Assembly (NCBI GenBank): GCA_040219515.1
Contig: JAVJSI010000001.1
Span: 1-64,000, forward strand
Length of the DNA: 64,000 nt
Direction: 5' to 3'
Source: Acidimicrobiales bacterium
Lineage (GTDB): Bacteria; Actinomycetota; Acidimicrobiia; Acidimicrobiales; Aldehydirespiratoraceae
Part shown: piece after piece, positions 35,035 through 45,260 of the stretch
Layout: every line of letters begins with the position of its first letter
Numbering within the stretch: the first letter of the stretch is position 1
Position numbers and translations under genes: made by a program
The notes under the pieces: generated by a model
What the model was told of the DNA's origin: nothing
The model's input: the letters and a program-made list of their open reading frames with translations, nothing else
Database searches by the model: none

Positions 35035-36147
35035 ATGCCACGACCGACACCAGAGGAACAACGAGAGGCCGCGGTCTCGGGCCGGGCCTGGGCCGACTTC
35101 TGCGACTCGCTGAAGGCGGCAGGGCAGATGATCGTCGACAACTCGTCCGACGATCTCGACCGGGTCGAGGGATTCCGCTATCTCAGCCGCCTCACCAGGG
35201 GTGGCCTCGATTCGTTCATCGAGGCGTCGAACACCTCCTTCCCCGCCGTCAACCCTCTCCCCCACATGCTGAAGATCGGCTGCGACAACCCCGACGCGTT
35301 CTATCAGCGGGTCGAGATCAGCCCCCGCCACCGGTATCGCATCACCGGCACGCGCGGCACCGTCAACTACCTCAGCATCGGTGCCTACTCGGGCGGCTAC
35401 GGCGTGGGCGCCGCGCAGGCGAAGAACCAGGGGCTGGTCACCGACAACGACCCCGACCCGACGGGGACGATCGACATCATCGCGAGTGTCGAGGAGCCGG
35501 AGTTGGCCAAGGGTCAGCGCTGGCTGGAGATGTCCGAGCTGACGACGATTCTCATCCTCCGCCAGTTCTACCTGGACCGCACGACCGAACGCCCGGCCGA
35601 CCTTTCGATCGAGTGTCTGGACCCGACCACTCCCCTCCCGGAGCCCTTCTCCCCCGCCGACCTCGCCGGGGGTCTGGCGATGAGTGGCCTCTTCGTGCAC
35701 GGCGTGGCGCAACGGTTTCTGACCTGGCTCAACGACTACTTCCTGCCCCGTCCGAACACGCTCGAGTTCCTGCCCGACGAGGACCAGGCCGGCGGCTGGG
35801 GCGACCCCAACCAGCTCTTCCGTCACGGCTACTGGACCCTGGAACCCGGCGAGGCCCTGGTCGTCACCGTGCCGAAGATCGACGCGTACTACTGGAACTT
35901 CCAGCTGAACAACATCTGGGAGGAGTCACTCGACTACCGGTACCTTCAGGTCACCACCAACAAGCACACGGCCACCTACGAGGACGACGGCACCTGTCGC
36001 ATCATCGTGGCCGACACCGATCCCGGCGTCGGCAACTGGATGGACACCGCCCACCACCGGCACGGCACCATGGGGCTGCGCTACAACCAGATCGTCACCG
36101 ACATCGCGCCGACGTGTGCGGTCGTGCCGTTCGAGTCGCTGCGATGA
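35035..36147 (+). CDS. DUF1214 domain protein
   Basis: 370 residues from the ATG at 35035, with GGGAG upstream. The C-terminal region WNFQLNNIWEESLDYRYLQVTTN, with DPGVGNWMDT, is typical of DUF1214, a family of uncertain function found beside catabolic genes. There is no membrane segment or signal peptide, though N-terminal helices (residues 10-60) precede the beta-rich domain. Its stop overlaps the ATG of the enoyl-CoA hydratase gene (ATGA), so the genes are coupled; with the Ddn-like gene they form a short plus-strand run in which small-molecule catabolism is the likeliest theme. Confidence 0.8.
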   Translation: MPRPTPEEQREAAVSGRAWADFCDSLKAAGQMIVDNSSDDLDRVEGFRYLSRLTRGGLDSFIEASNTSFPAVNPLPHMLKIGCDNPDAFYQRVEISPRHRYRITGTRGTVNYLSIGAYSGGYGVGAAQAKNQGLVTDNDPDPTGTIDIIASVEEPELAKGQRWLEMSELTTILILRQFYLDRTTERPADLSIECLDPTTPLPEPFSPADLAGGLAMSGLFVHGVAQRFLTWLNDYFLPRPNTLEFLPDEDQAGGWGDPNQLFRHGYWTLEPGEALVVTVPKIDAYYWNFQLNNIWEESLDYRYLQVTTNKHTATYEDDGTCRIIVADTDPGVGNWMDTAHHRHGTMGLRYNQIVTDIAPTCAVVPFESLR

Positions 36148-37025
36148 GCCCCGACTACGAGACGCTTCTCTACGAGGTCGAGAACCGTGTCCTGACGATC
36201 ACGCTGAACCGGCCCGATCGCCTCAACGCGTTCACCACGACCATGGGAGCCGAACTCATCGACGCGCTCGATCGCGCCGATGCCGACGACGGGGTGCGGG
36301 CCATCGTCTTCACCGGCGCGGGGCGGGCGTACTGCGCCGGCGCCGACCTCAGCGGCGGCGGCGGGACCTTCGACAGCGGCAGCCACGACCTCGCCGACGC
36401 GGATTCGCCCGCGTCCGACCGCGTCCATCGCGACGTCGGTGGCCTCGTGAGCCTGCGGATCTACGACTGCCTGAAACCCACGATCGCCGCCATCAATGGT
36501 GCAGCGGTGGGCGTGGGCGTCACCTCGACCCTGCCGATGGACATCCGTATCGCCAGCGTGGATGCCCGCTTCGGGTTCGTCTTCGCCCGCCGGGGCATCG
36601 TCCCCGAGGCGTGCTCATCGTGGTTCCTGCCCCGGGTTGTCGGCATCAGCCGGGCCACCGAGTGGTGCTACACGGGCGAGGTGTTCGACGCGGCCGAGGC
36701 GCTCGACGGCGGCCTCGTGCGGTCCGTGGTTCCGGCCGACGAGCTGATGCCGACGGCGCGAGCGCTCGCCGAGAAGATCGCCGCCAACACCAGCGCGGTG
36801 TCGGTGACGCTCACCCGCCACATGATGTGGCGCCTGTTGGGCGCCGATCACCCGATGGAGGCGCACAAGCTGGACAGCCGGGGCGTGCAGTACATGGGCG
36901 GCACCGCCGACGCCCGCGAGGGCGTCGAATCGTTCCTCGAGAAGCGCGAACCGAACTATCGGCTGTCGCCATCGTCGGACATGCCCGAGTGGTTCCCGTG
37001 GTGGGACGAGCCCGAATTCCGCTGA
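36144..37025 (+). CDS. enoyl-CoA hydratase/isomerase
   Basis: 293 residues, crotonase fold: NRPDRLNAFTTTMG at the start, the acyl-oxyanion motif YCAGADLSGGG near 70-79, and GRAYCAG with AINGAAVGVGVTSTLPMDIRIA. The second Glu position in the catalytic loop (IVPEACSSWFLPRVVG) carries one Glu, so hydratase, isomerase or another crotonase reaction cannot be separated. A C-terminal extension (about 265-293) is longer than in short-chain enzymes. It is coupled to the DUF1214 gene upstream and followed one base later by the Ddn-like gene. Confidence 0.88.
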   Translation: MSPDYETLLYEVENRVLTITLNRPDRLNAFTTTMGAELIDALDRADADDGVRAIVFTGAGRAYCAGADLSGGGGTFDSGSHDLADADSPASDRVHRDVGGLVSLRIYDCLKPTIAAINGAAVGVGVTSTLPMDIRIASVDARFGFVFARRGIVPEACSSWFLPRVVGISRATEWCYTGEVFDAAEALDGGLVRSVVPADELMPTARALAEKIAANTSAVSVTLTRHMMWRLLGADHPMEAHKLDSRGVQYMGGTADAREGVESFLEKREPNYRLSPSSDMPEWFPWWDEPEFR

Positions 37026-37406
37026 ATGCTGGTTGACTTGGGCATGCCCGAGAACCCCCAACAGGCGATCTTCCGACGACTGAACCGGGTCGTGAAGCCG
37101 CTCGTCAAGGCCGGTCTGGGCTCACCGCTGCCGATCGGGCTCGGTGCGGTGGTGCTCGAGAGTACGGGCCGGGTGAGCGGCAAGCCCCGCGAGGTACCGG
37201 TGCTCGGCTTCCGGCTGGGCGGTCGTGTGCTCGTCTCGACCGTGCGGGGCAACTCCCAGTGGGTCAAGAACCTCGAGGCCGACGACCGAGCCGCCGTCTG
37301 GTACGGCGGCCGCCGCCACGACGCCACGGCCACGGTCCGGCGAGGACCGCTCAACGTCGTGACGCTCAGCCAGCAGGGTCCGGGCGAGCAGGGTCCGGGA
37401 GCGTGA
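37026..37406 (+). CDS. Ddn/nitroreductase-family F420-binding protein
   Basis: 126 residues (a start at the ATG at 37044 is also possible). It has the small beta-barrel of the Ddn family: [16 protein letters not shown] and [34 protein letters not shown]. These actinobacterial enzymes bind F420 and reduce quinones or nitro compounds. Gene order (right after the enoyl-CoA hydratase stop) suggests cotranscription. The last 41 bases overlap the 3' end of the convergent ABC-F gene. Confidence 0.82.
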   Translation: MLVDLGMPENPQQAIFRRLNRVVKPLVKAGLGSPLPIGLGAVVLESTGRVSGKPREVPVLGFRLGGRVLVSTVRGNSQWVKNLEADDRAAVWYGGRRHDATATVRRGPLNVVTLSQQGPGEQGPGA

Positions 37407-39015
37407 TGGTGCGATCGAGCGCCACGTTCTCGAGCAACCGCTCGTCGTGCGACACGAGCAGCAGGGTTCCGCCGTAGTGCTCGAGGGCGGATTCGAGTTG
37501 TTCGATGGCAGGGAGGTCGAGATGGTTCGTGGGCTCGTCGAGGACCAGGAGATTGACACCCTGCGCCTGGAACATCGCCAGCGTGGCCCGCGTGCGTTCG
37601 CCGGGCGACAACGACTCGGCCGGTCGCTGCATCGCGTCGTGGTCGAGGCCGAACTTCGCCATCACCGACCGGGCGTCCTGATCGAGCAACGACGTGGAGC
37701 CGGTGATCACGTCGAGCACGCTCCGATCGCCCCGGGAGAACTCGTCGCGCCGCTGCCCGAGTTCACCGACGACGACGTTCGGTCCGAGCCGGCACGAACC
37801 GTCCGCCGCCGACCGTCGGCCCAGCAGCACGTCGATGAGTGAACTCTTGCCCGACCCGTTGGGGCCGGCGAGCCCGACGCGTTCGCCGTAGCGGATCTCG
37901 TCGTCGAGCGGCCCGAGCACGAATGTCCCGCGGCGGATCACGAGACCGTCGAACGTCGCCACCACCGTGGCACTGCGCGGCGCCTCGTTCACCGTGAAGC
38001 GGAGGTCCCACCCTTCCCACGGCTTGTCGACCGTTTCGAGGCGGTCGATGGCCTGTTCGGTGGCCCGGGCCTTGCCCGCCAGCTTCTCGGTCTGCGCGAT
38101 CTGGGCGCTGCGCCGGATCTTGTCCCCGTCGGCGGGACGCTTCCGGGCGCGACTGGCCCCACGATCGACCCACTCCCGTTGCTGCTGGGCGCGCTGACGC
38201 AGCCGGTCCCGCTGGTTGACATAGGTCGCGTAGCGGTCCTGTTCGTGAGCGGCGGCGGTGGCTCGCTCGTCGAGGTACGCCTGCCAACCGCCCTCGAACA
38301 GCGTCCCGCTGCGGGCATGCTCGTCGAGCTCCAACACGCTGCGGGCATGGCGTTCGAGGAACCCACGATCGTGGGAGACGACCACCAGCCCGCCGGGATT
38401 GCGCTCGATCCAACCATCGAGCACCGCCAGTCCGTTGGTGTCGAGATTGTTGGTCGGTTCGTCGAGGAGTGTCACATCGGCGCTGGTCAGCAGCAATGCG
38501 GCCAGCCCCACACGGCTCACCTGCCCACCCGAGAGATGTGCGGTGGGCAGGTCCAGCGCACTCGGCGCGAGACCGAGCTCGGCGGCGGCCTCGTCCACGC
38601 GCGCGTCGAAACCGGCGACGTCGGCCTCGAGCCAGTCGCCGAGCGCGCGGTCGTAGCGATCCGCAGCACCCTCCGCGCCGGCGGCCAGCTCGGCGGTGGC
38701 CTCGTCGAACTCCTCCTGGAGCCCGGCGATCCCGCACATGCGGGCGAGCTCGTCGCGAACGACGACCGTCGAGGAGCGTTCAGGCTCCTGGCGGACGAGT
38801 CGCACCTTCAGCCCGTCGGGTTGGCGGCGAACCTCTCCGGCCTCGGGCGCCAGTTCCCCAGCGAGCAGGTGGAGCAGCGTGGTCTTTCCCACGCCGTTCG
38901 GACCGGCCACACACAGACGCGTGCGCGGGCCGATCGACAGGTCGATGTCGCGGAGCACCGGCTGGTCTCTCCGACTGAACGACACCCGGTCGGCGACCAG
39001 CGCGAAGGAACTCAC
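37366..39015 (-). CDS. ABC-F family ATPase
   Basis: 549 residues with two ABC domains and no membrane segments. Walker [10 protein letters not shown] and GPNGSGKSS; signatures LSGGQ and [15 protein letters not shown] and LDEPTNHLD as the Walker B/D-loop pairs. The central linker (about 235-320) is Arg/Gln/Lys-rich, including QREWVDRG and [21 protein letters not shown] proteins bind the ribosomal E site and remodel translation, some giving antibiotic resistance; this linker length fits either a housekeeping or a resistance type. Its ATG is followed upstream (on the minus strand) by about 40 bases before the next gene. Confidence 0.9.
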   Translation of the reverse strand: MSSFALVADRVSFSRRDQPVLRDIDLSIGPRTRLCVAGPNGVGKTTLLHLLAGELAPEAGEVRRQPDGLKVRLVRQEPERSSTVVVRDELARMCGIAGLQEEFDEATAELAAGAEGAADRYDRALGDWLEADVAGFDARVDEAAAELGLAPSALDLPTAHLSGGQVSRVGLAALLLTSADVTLLDEPTNNLDTNGLAVLDGWIERNPGGLVVVSHDRGFLERHARSVLELDEHARSGTLFEGGWQAYLDERATAAAHEQDRYATYVNQRDRLRQRAQQQREWVDRGASRARKRPADGDKIRRSAQIAQTEKLAGKARATEQAIDRLETVDKPWEGWDLRFTVNEAPRSATVVATFDGLVIRRGTFVLGPLDDEIRYGERVGLAGPNGSGKSSLIDVLLGRRSAADGSCRLGPNVVVGELGQRRDEFSRGDRSVLDVITGSTSLLDQDARSVMAKFGLDHDAMQRPAESLSPGERTRATLAMFQAQGVNLLVLDEPTNHLDLPAIEQLESALEHYGGTLLLVSHDERLLENVALDRTITLPDPARPDPAG

Positions 39016-39055
39016 GACGCCAGTCTGTCGCCCGGGCGAGCCGGGGCGGAGGAAA

Positions 39056-40048
39056 TTACGTGCGATCGGTGCGGTATGTGGTGAATCGCGAACTCAGCTG
39101 GTCGCGCAGGGCCGGCGATGCGAGCGCGTCCTCCCCTGTTGCCGCCAGCGGCTCGTCGACCACTGCGGCGAACCGGTCGAGCGCCTCGGCCAGGTCGATG
39201 GCGCCCACGCCCGACTGGGCGGCGTCCGCCGTCGCGCCATCGGCGTAGACCTTGGCTTTCCACGACAACGAGAGACGCACGTTGCGGTCCTCGAGCCGTT
39301 GCAGCTCGACGCCCTCGTCGGTGACGACCCAGCCACGGTCGTCGAAGTCCAGCAGCGAGTCGATCGACAGCCCCTCGACCGGGGCAGCGTCGGGTTCACC
39401 GACCCGCTCGACCTGATGGTGCATGAAGTCGTTGTCGCCCATCACGCCGGTGTTCCACATGTCCTCATGGCGCACGCTCGGCGCGTCGCGCCCATCGGGC
39501 CAGTAGCGGAAGTAGCCGCGGTCGCCGCGATGGAACCAGCACACCGCGGTGGCGATGTTCTTGCGGACGTCCTCGAACTGGCCGGAGACGCCCATGGCGG
39601 TCAGGAACCAGCCCGGCGCGTTCGACCGGTCGATGCCGACGAACTCGGGGATGTCGGTGTGGCTGAACCCGTCGCCCGCCCGCGGCCCGGTCAGGTTCAC
39701 GAACAACTGCTCGGGGACCACGATCTCGGCATCGAAGAGCTGCCGTGCCGCCTCGATGAACACGGCGGAGTGCAGCAGCTCGTCGGCGCCCTCGATATGG
39801 GGCCGGCCGTGGGTGGCCCAGTCGCCGCGCCACACCGGGCCGATGATGCCCGGCGGCACGTCGCCGTGCTTCAGGATGGTGCCGTCGGATGCCGCCTCGG
39901 CCGGGACGCCGCCGACCAGGTAGCGGCCGGGCATGAAGTACGGGCCGTTGCGTTCGGCCATCGTGCGGACGTGATCTGCGTCGTCGACCACCTGGCTGAT
40001 GGCGACCGGCGGCAGGCAACCGGCGGGGCGGGCAACGGTCATCGTCAT
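39056..40048 (-). CDS. hypothetical protein with possible Fe(II)/2-oxoglutarate oxygenase motif
   Basis: 330 residues, family not recognised. A possible metal-binding site is H130-x-D132 in FSHTDIPEFVG with H210 or H211 in FMHHQVERVG, arranged like the facial triad of non-haem oxygenases. It also has many Trp/Phe and Asp residues and no signal peptide. It is divergent (about 110 bases) from a bona fide 2-oxoglutarate oxygenase gene. The protein could be an unrecognised oxygenase or a fold without catalysis; confidence in the gene is good, in the function low. Confidence 0.6.
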   Translation of the reverse strand: MTMTVARPAGCLPPVAISQVVDDADHVRTMAERNGPYFMPGRYLVGGVPAEAASDGTILKHGDVPPGIIGPVWRGDWATHGRPHIEGADELLHSAVFIEAARQLFDAEIVVPEQLFVNLTGPRAGDGFSHTDIPEFVGIDRSNAPGWFLTAMGVSGQFEDVRKNIATAVCWFHRGDRGYFRYWPDGRDAPSVRHEDMWNTGVMGDNDFMHHQVERVGEPDAAPVEGLSIDSLLDFDDRGWVVTDEGVELQRLEDRNVRLSLSWKAKVYADGATADAAQSGVGAIDLAEALDRFAAVVDEPLAATGEDALASPALRDQLSSRFTTYRTDRT

Positions 40049-40158
40049 GGCACTGGCTCGTTCCTCACGGCTTCTCTTCGCGCCATGGATAGCCGACCGT
40101 CCCTCGCGCCACCAATTGCTGCGGGCCGCGCCTCGCGCTCACGTGCCGTTCCGACAGA

Positions 40159-41091
40159 ATGGCGGTCATGAGCCACGTCCCCGTCATCGACGTCGCCGGC
40201 CTCACCTCCGACGATCCGCGAGTCCGCTCCTCCGTCGCCGCCGAGATCGGCGAGGCGTGTCGCACGATCGGGTTCCTGTCGGTCACCGGGCACGGCGTCC
40301 CCGACGAGGTGATCGACGCGGCCTTCGCCGCCACGCGGCAGGTCTTCGACCTTTCCTTCGACGAGAAGATGAAGTCCGCCTGGGACGATCAGCATCCTGA
40401 CCGGGGCTACGACCCGCCCGGGAGCCAGCGCCTCGGCGCCGATGCTGCTCCCGACCTGAAGGAAGCCTGGGCGTTCAGCCCCGAACGGTTTGCCGGATCG
40501 AGCCGCATGCACGGCGCCAACCAGTGGCCTGACCTCCCCAGCTTCCGGGCACCGATCGAGCGCTACCACAACGAGGCGATGCGACTCTGCGAACGCATTC
40601 TCGGCGCAATGGCCCTGTCGCTCGACCTCGACGAGCACCACTTCGCCGAGTTCCACCAACAGCCGATCTGCACCCTGCGCATCCACCACTACCCTCCCCG
40701 TCCCGACGACGCGGCCGAGAACGAGTTCGGTACCGGCGCCCACACCGACTGGGGTGCGGTCACCGTCCTCGCCCAGGACGCCTCGGGCAGCCTTCAGGTG
40801 AAGGCCAAGGACGGCTCGTGGGTCGACGTCCCACCCACGCCGGGCGCGTTCGTCATCAACGTCGGTGACCTCCTGTCCCGGTGGACCAACGATCGGTATG
40901 TCTCCACCGAGCACCGAGTGCTCGGTGTGCCCGGCGTCGATCGCCACTCGATCGCCTGCTTCTTCGACCTTGACGAGGACGCCGTGATCGAAGTGCTGCC
41001 CACCTGCATCTCCGCCGCGGATCCTGCGCGCTACGGCCCGATCACCGCCGGCGACTACATCGAGCAGCGCTTCCTCGCGAGCATCTCCTGA
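40159..41091 (+). CDS. isopenicillin-N-synthase-like 2-oxoglutarate/Fe(II) oxygenase
   Basis: 310 residues. The N-terminal DIOX_N region has IGFLSVTGHGVPDEV and the C-terminal Fe(II)-2OG core has GAHTDWGA (His-x-Asp), STEHRVL (second His and Arg) and RHSIACFF (Arg-x-Ser, 2-oxoglutarate-binding). It has the length of plant-type and bacterial ethylene-forming/flavonoid-like oxygenases. Substrate unknown. The start could also be three codons later (MSHVPVID). The gap before the divergent orphan gene contains no clear operator. Confidence 0.9.
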   Translation: MAVMSHVPVIDVAGLTSDDPRVRSSVAAEIGEACRTIGFLSVTGHGVPDEVIDAAFAATRQVFDLSFDEKMKSAWDDQHPDRGYDPPGSQRLGADAAPDLKEAWAFSPERFAGSSRMHGANQWPDLPSFRAPIERYHNEAMRLCERILGAMALSLDLDEHHFAEFHQQPICTLRIHHYPPRPDDAAENEFGTGAHTDWGAVTVLAQDASGSLQVKAKDGSWVDVPPTPGAFVINVGDLLSRWTNDRYVSTEHRVLGVPGVDRHSIACFFDLDEDAVIEVLPTCISAADPARYGPITAGDYIEQRFLASIS

Positions 41092-41218
41092 CCGTGCCGA
41101 GGAAGCCGACGTTGCGAAGGTAGACCCGAGGGCGCGATGACCATCAGCACCCACACGCACTATCCCTGCGAGGCATCTCTGTTATCGTTCGGGCAAATAG
41201 GTCACCTGGGGGGTCACC

Positions 41219-42829
41219 GTGAGTCGTCTTCTCTTCCGTTGGTTCGCGATCGCGTTGTCGTTGAGCCTGTTGGCCACGGCGTGTGGCGGCGAGTCGGATG
41301 CCGAGGACGGTGCCGACCCCGAGACCGAGACCACCGAGCCCGACGACACCACCGACCCCGACCCCGAGCCCGAGGACACCACCAATCCGGAGCCGGAGCC
41401 CGACGAGGACCCGGCCGGCGAGCCCGTGATCTACGACGATCCCCGCGGCGGCATCTTCGCCGAGTTCCAGGAGAGCTACGACCGCGCCGGCGATCCCTTC
41501 GCCCCGTACGACGCCTTGTGTCTGCCGCACGACGCGGCCGAGGACCGGGTCGACACCGATCCCGGCATCACCGCCGACGAGATCCGTGTCGGCCACATTC
41601 GCAGTCGCCTCGAGGACGCCGTCGACATCGGCTTCGGCGTACCGGTCGGTGACCCCAAGGAGATGTTCGAGGTCTTCGTCGACTACATCAACACCGAGTG
41701 CGGCGGCATCCGAGGCCGCCAGATCAACCTCGGCTACGCCGAGGCCGACCTGCTCGGTGATGCCGTCGAGGCGAGCCGGAACCAGGCGTGTCTGGCGATG
41801 ACCGAGGACTTCAACGCCACGATCATCATGAACAGCACCGGCTTCCAGGGCTCGGCCAACCTCTGCATCGTCGAGGAACAGCAGACCGCGTTCATCTCGA
41901 CCCAGGGCCAGACCGAGGAGTTCATGGCGCGCGGCGAGGACCGATTGATCTCGCTCTCGCCGACACTCGAGGAGAGCCTGCGCTTCCTGGTGGCGGACCT
42001 CGTGGACTCGGGTGTTCTCGAGGGCCACTCGCTCGGCGTGGCCGCACCCAACACACCCGGCCAGTACGAGGCGGTCGAGCAGGGTCTGGTCCAACCGCTG
42101 CTCGACGCCGGGTTCGAGATCGTCATCGACGAACTCGACTGTGCGGGCGGCACCGTGTGCTCGGGCGGGGTGCCCGAGTCGGTGCAGAACATGGTCGACG
42201 CCGACGTCGACGTGTTCTTCAACGTCATGAACATCCTGACCGCCCCCGGCTATCTCAACGAGATGGTCAGCCGCGGCTTCCAGCCCGGCGACGTCCAGTT
42301 CTACGCCAGCGACTTCAACAGCCAGGCGGCCGAGCTCGTCTCCGGTCAGATCGCCAACAACCCCGAGGCCGGCAACCTCTACAACGGGGCCATCGTGGTC
42401 GACTTCCGTGACACCGGCGTGGAGCGGACACCCGACTACGAGCCCAATCCGTTCGCCGCGGAATGCAATCGGGTCTACTCCGAGAACAGCCCGAGCGGTG
42501 CGTCGCACGCCTGGGACGATCCGGGCGACTCCGCCTTCGGGATGGTCGGCAGTGTGTGCGGCATCGTGCGCATCATGGCCCGGGCCATCTACGCCGCCGG
42601 GGACAACCCGACCATCGCCGACATCCAGGCGTCGATCGCGAGCCTCGGACCCATCGACAACAACGCGATGAACCCGGCGTCGATCGTTCCGGGCAAGACC
42701 CAGTCGTCCGACGTCATCCAGACGCTCGACTGGGTGTTCCCCTGCGACCTGACGTTCCCGTTCACTCGCAGCTCGGGCGACCCGATCTGCCTCACCGGAC
42801 GCGGCGACTGGCGGCCCTCCCCGCGTTGA
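41219..42829 (+). CDS. ABC transporter substrate-binding lipoprotein (HAAT type)
   Basis: 536 residues from the GTG at 41219 with a GGGGGG ribosome site. Signal peptide [19 protein letters not shown] with a lipobox and Cys22 as lipid anchor, followed by an Asp/Glu/Pro/Thr-rich linker to about 75. The ligand-binding domain (from about 112, [15 protein letters not shown]) is of the periplasmic-binding-protein type I fold, similar in class to the other binding protein but not a close copy. No permease or ATPase genes sit beside it, so it may work with an importer elsewhere. Confidence 0.82.
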   Translation: MSRLLFRWFAIALSLSLLATACGGESDAEDGADPETETTEPDDTTDPDPEPEDTTNPEPEPDEDPAGEPVIYDDPRGGIFAEFQESYDRAGDPFAPYDALCLPHDAAEDRVDTDPGITADEIRVGHIRSRLEDAVDIGFGVPVGDPKEMFEVFVDYINTECGGIRGRQINLGYAEADLLGDAVEASRNQACLAMTEDFNATIIMNSTGFQGSANLCIVEEQQTAFISTQGQTEEFMARGEDRLISLSPTLEESLRFLVADLVDSGVLEGHSLGVAAPNTPGQYEAVEQGLVQPLLDAGFEIVIDELDCAGGTVCSGGVPESVQNMVDADVDVFFNVMNILTAPGYLNEMVSRGFQPGDVQFYASDFNSQAAELVSGQIANNPEAGNLYNGAIVVDFRDTGVERTPDYEPNPFAAECNRVYSENSPSGASHAWDDPGDSAFGMVGSVCGIVRIMARAIYAAGDNPTIADIQASIASLGPIDNNAMNPASIVPGKTQSSDVIQTLDWVFPCDLTFPFTRSSGDPICLTGRGDWRPSPR

Positions 42830-42998
42830 TCGAAACGGCCGTGTCGAAGCCGGGGATGGTGCCGGGACCGCTGTCAACCGGCCGGAGCAAGAACCGACGG
42901 TAGGAGATACGGCGGGGCATCGACCAGAGGCGACAACCACGCCGGATTGGCCTACGTTGCATCTCGCGAACGCCGCCCAGCGAGAAGAGGCAAGAAAC

Positions 42999-45245
42999 AT
43001 GGCAGATCTCGATTCGGAAGTCGAGGCCACCGACGCCTGGTTCGCGTCGGAACGCTTCTCTGAGACAACTCGGCTCTTCACCGCCCGTCAGGTCGTGGAG
43101 CAGCGGGGAACCATCGAACAGGACTACACCGTGGCCCGGGTCGCCGCCGAGCGGTTCCACTCCCGGCTGCGCGAACTTCGTTCGCAGGGAAAGAGCATCA
43201 CCACCTACGGCCCGTACTCGCCGGGTCAGGCCGTTGCCATGAAACGGTCCGGTATCGAGGGGATCTACCTGGGCGGCTGGGCCACCTCCGCCAAGGGGTC
43301 GATGTCGGAGGATCCGGGCGCCGACCTCGCCAGCTACCCGCTGAGCGCGGTGCCCGACGAGGCAGCCCCCATCGTCCGGGCGCTGCTCGCGGCCGACAAG
43401 AACCAGCGGTTCGCCCGCAGCCGAATGAGCGAGGAGCAGCGCGAGCGCACCCCCGAGGTCGACTTCTTGCCCTTCATCATCGCCGATGCCGACACCGGCC
43501 ACGGCGGCGACGGCCACGTGCGCAATCTCGTGCGCCGCTTCGTGGAGGTCGGGGTTCCCGGCTACCACATCGAGGACCAGAAGCCGGGTGTCAAGAAGTG
43601 TGGTCATCAGGGCGGCAAGGTGCTCGTGCCGGTCGACGAGCAGATCAAGCGCCTCAATGCCGCACGGTTCCAGCTCGACATCATGAAGGTCGGCGGCATC
43701 ATCGTTGCTCGCACCGACGCCGAGGCGGCGACGCTCCTCGACGGCTCCGGCGACGAGCGCGACCAGGCGTTCATCCTCGGCGCCACCAAGCTCAACGTTC
43801 CGAGCTACAAGAACGCCTTCCTCGCGATTCTGGAGAGCCTCGACAACGCCGGCGTCTCCGACCTCAACGGTCACCTTCTCTACAGCATCCCCGACGACCA
43901 GAAAGCCGGCGCGATGGCCTGGCTGGAGTCGACGGGCCTCACCGCCCACATCAGCGAGGCGGCAGCCACCGTGGCCGACGGCTCGGCCACCGCCGAGCAG
44001 GCGCTCGACGCGGTCAGCAACGTCTTCATCGACGTCTGGCAGAACGCCGCCGGTCTGATGACCTACCGCGAGGCCGTGGCCGATGCGATGGCGTTCCGGG
44101 CCGAGGAGGGCGTGGAGCTCTCGATGACACCGGAGGAATGGGACGCCTTCTCCGAGCGGGCCTCGTGGCATGTTGCGCAGGGCAAGGCCGACGAGATGGG
44201 CCTCGATGTCCACTGGGACGCCCGTCTGGCCAAGACGCCCGAGGGCTACTACCAGATCCGCGGTGGCATCCCGTACGCCATCGCGAAGTCGATCGCGGTG
44301 GCACCGTTCTGCGACATCATCTGGATGGAAACCAAGACCGCCGACCTCGAAGACGCCAGGATCTTCGCCGACGCCCTGAAAGCCGTCTATCCCGACAAGA
44401 TGATGGCGTACAACCTGTCCCCGTCGTTCAACTGGGACACCACCGGTATGAGCGACGACGAGATGCGGGAGTTCCCGGCCGAGATCGGCAAGCTCGGGTT
44501 CGTCTTCAACTTCATCACCTATGGCGGCCATCAGATCGACGGTCTGGCGAGCGAGGAGTTCTCCGCCTCACTCCAGGAGGACGGCATGTTGGCGCTGGCT
44601 CGACTCCAGCGAAAGTTCCGCCTCGTGGAGTCGCCCTACGCGACCCCCCAGACCCTCGTCGGCGGGCCTCGGCTCGACGCCGCCCTCATGGGCTCCTCGG
44701 GTCGTACCGCCACCACCAAGGCCATGGGCAAGGGTTCGACACAGTTCCAGCATCTGGTGCAGACCGAGGTGCCGCCCCGGCTACTGGAGGACTGGCTCGC
44801 CGAGTGGGCCGAGGCCCACGGCGTCGACGCCGCGTTGTCCGTGCAGTTGCGCCCCCACACTCCCGGCTCGGAGATCCTCGAACTCCAGGTCAACGGCCCC
44901 GACGAGACCTACGCCAACGTGGTGTTCTCCGTGATCCACGACCGTCGGAACCGACCCATCCTGCTCGTGAGGGATCAGAACAACCATCGCCAGGAAATGC
45001 GCCGCAAGCGGCTCATGACCTTGATGCACCTGTTCCTGATCCATCGCTACGGGATTGCCGCAATCCACTTCCTCAGCCCGACGACCGACAACCAGAAGAT
45101 GGCGGAGGGCATGCGGAACAACGGCATCTTCGGCAACGTCACCGACGAGGTGGGCGAGATCATCGTCGCCGAAGTCAGCGAGGCCGACGTCGCCCCGCTG
45201 CTGGGCGAGGACCGCAGCGCCCTGTCGTCGTTCATCGCTGTCTGA
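42999..45245 (+). CDS. aceA: isocitrate lyase, long (Icl2-like) form
   Basis: 748 residues from the ATG at 42999 (GAAGAGG ribosome site). The catalytic signature KKCGH is at 199-203, with the cysteine C201. It also has the family's [26 protein letters not shown] and the barrel elements NLSPSFNWD. It cleaves isocitrate to glyoxylate and succinate in the glyoxylate shunt. It is far longer than the roughly 430-residue short form, and the C-terminal 200 residues (after about 550) have the Icl2-type regulatory-looking domain of mycobacteria. No malate synthase gene is adjacent. Confidence 0.93.
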   Translation: MADLDSEVEATDAWFASERFSETTRLFTARQVVEQRGTIEQDYTVARVAAERFHSRLRELRSQGKSITTYGPYSPGQAVAMKRSGIEGIYLGGWATSAKGSMSEDPGADLASYPLSAVPDEAAPIVRALLAADKNQRFARSRMSEEQRERTPEVDFLPFIIADADTGHGGDGHVRNLVRRFVEVGVPGYHIEDQKPGVKKCGHQGGKVLVPVDEQIKRLNAARFQLDIMKVGGIIVARTDAEAATLLDGSGDERDQAFILGATKLNVPSYKNAFLAILESLDNAGVSDLNGHLLYSIPDDQKAGAMAWLESTGLTAHISEAAATVADGSATAEQALDAVSNVFIDVWQNAAGLMTYREAVADAMAFRAEEGVELSMTPEEWDAFSERASWHVAQGKADEMGLDVHWDARLAKTPEGYYQIRGGIPYAIAKSIAVAPFCDIIWMETKTADLEDARIFADALKAVYPDKMMAYNLSPSFNWDTTGMSDDEMREFPAEIGKLGFVFNFITYGGHQIDGLASEEFSASLQEDGMLALARLQRKFRLVESPYATPQTLVGGPRLDAALMGSSGRTATTKAMGKGSTQFQHLVQTEVPPRLLEDWLAEWAEAHGVDAALSVQLRPHTPGSEILELQVNGPDETYANVVFSVIHDRRNRPILLVRDQNNHRQEMRRKRLMTLMHLFLIHRYGIAAIHFLSPTTDNQKMAEGMRNNGIFGNVTDEVGEIIVAEVSEADVAPLLGEDRSALSSFIAV

Positions 45246-45260
45246 TCGCGGTACTCGTCC

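Noticed and set aside
41144-41218. Riboswitch or long leader before the binding-protein gene
   Set aside because: No conserved stem set or aptamer-like sequence was seen in the 127-base gap; only the short GGTCACC direct repeats.
41144-43081. A 645-codon minus-strand frame opposite the substrate-binding lipoprotein
   Set aside because: The plus strand has signal peptide, lipobox and binding fold; the minus-strand product has no domain or sensible start.
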